Of a stretch of DNA of 13,499 nucleotides, positions 13,424 to 13,499 are shown piece by piece. A model generated the notes under the pieces. That model was not told where the DNA came from, ran no database searches, and was given only the letters and a program-made list of their open reading frames with translations. A program made the translations under genes and the position numbers. This DNA comes from an uncultured Peptococcaceae bacterium (GTDB taxonomy: Bacteria; Bacillota; Desulfotomaculia; Desulfotomaculales; Desulfocucumaceae), in assembly GCA_958417755.1 (NCBI GenBank), contig CATZDY010000069.1:1-13499 (forward strand), in the 5' to 3' direction. Within the stretch, counting starts at the first letter, position 1; each line of letters opens with the position of its first letter.

Positions 13424-13499
13424 ATGCCTAAACGTGTGCAAGCGCCTAAAAAATGTATTCTTGATGAGAATAAAGATTGTGACAATTGTTGTGAATGCT
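13424..13499 (+). CDS. Small cysteine-rich protein, 3'-truncated by the window end
   Basis: ATG 13424, preceded by GAGAGGTG (13405-13412), opens a frame of which 25 residues are visible (MPKRVQAPKKCILDENKDCD and then five more). Cysteines at residues 11, 19, 22, 23 and 25 are spaced like a small metal-binding (zinc ribbon-like or iron-sulfur) motif. The basic N-terminus lacks a hydrophobic signal. I do not recognise a named function; short proteins of this kind are common near housekeeping loci in anaerobic Firmicutes. It lies downstream of the operon terminator and is probably a separate transcription unit. Confidence 0.6.
   Translation, partial: MPKRVQAPKKCILDENKDCDNCCEC

Noticed and set aside
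1..13499. Mobile element, CRISPR array, tRNA/rRNA or defence system
   Set aside because: No terminal inverted repeats, transposase, spaced direct repeats, tRNA cloverleaf or defence-type protein was seen. Nearly all sequence is accounted for by metabolic and regulatory genes.

Overview
The window is bacterial DNA of moderately low GC. It is dense with genes that have strong Shine-Dalgarno sequences and many non-ATG starts, and it carries a Gram-positive-type LexA. Its core is a ten-gene plus-strand operon (about 2.93 to 13.2 kb) encoding most of the methylmalonyl-CoA (succinate-propionate) pathway. Gene content and order closely resemble the mmc cluster of the propionate-oxidising syntroph Pelotomaculum thermopropionicum. 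I infer an anaerobic member of the Clostridia/Peptococcaceae-like Firmicutes that oxidises or forms propionate. The genus cannot be read from the sequence.

Layout. Positions 1-1062 hold the 3' part of a PLP-dependent lyase gene of the YnbB (methionine gamma-lyase/aluminium resistance) family. It overlaps by 4 bp a LysR-type regulator gene (1059-1985). lexA (1982-2596, minus strand) converges on the regulator, and the two stop codons overlap. A ~400-bp AT-rich region (2597-2995) contains a lexA promoter with a LexA-box-like operator and, facing the other way, a sigma-A-like promoter for the operon. The operon order is: class I fumarase alpha and beta, succinyl-CoA synthetase beta and alpha (sucC, sucD), methylmalonyl-CoA mutase catalytic subunit, its separate cobalamin-binding subunit, methylmalonyl-CoA epimerase, the methylmalonyl-CoA carboxyltransferase subunit (mmdA), malate dehydrogenase (mdh), and a carboxyltransferase of the transcarboxylase 5S/pyruvate carboxylase B type. 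A strong intrinsic terminator at 13170-13198 ends the operon. After ~225 bp without a gene, a small cysteine-rich protein begins at 13424 and runs off the window.

How it works together. Propionyl-CoA is carboxylated to methylmalonyl-CoA at the expense of oxaloacetate (MmdA plus the 5S-like protein and a biotin carrier). Epimerase and B12-dependent mutase give succinyl-CoA, and SucCD conserves the thioester energy. Succinate is converted to fumarate by an enzyme not encoded here. Fumarase and malate dehydrogenase then regenerate oxaloacetate. The reverse direction would make propionate. The biotin-carrier subunit and the succinate dehydrogenase/fumarate reductase are not in the window.

Most notable points: the first operon gene (fumarase alpha) appears to start at a rare ATT codon behind a perfect AGGAGG. 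An 8-codon leader ORF runs through that Shine-Dalgarno and stops on the ATT. The operon closes without a biotin carrier. mmdA is bracketed by hairpins whose arms share the same heptamer.
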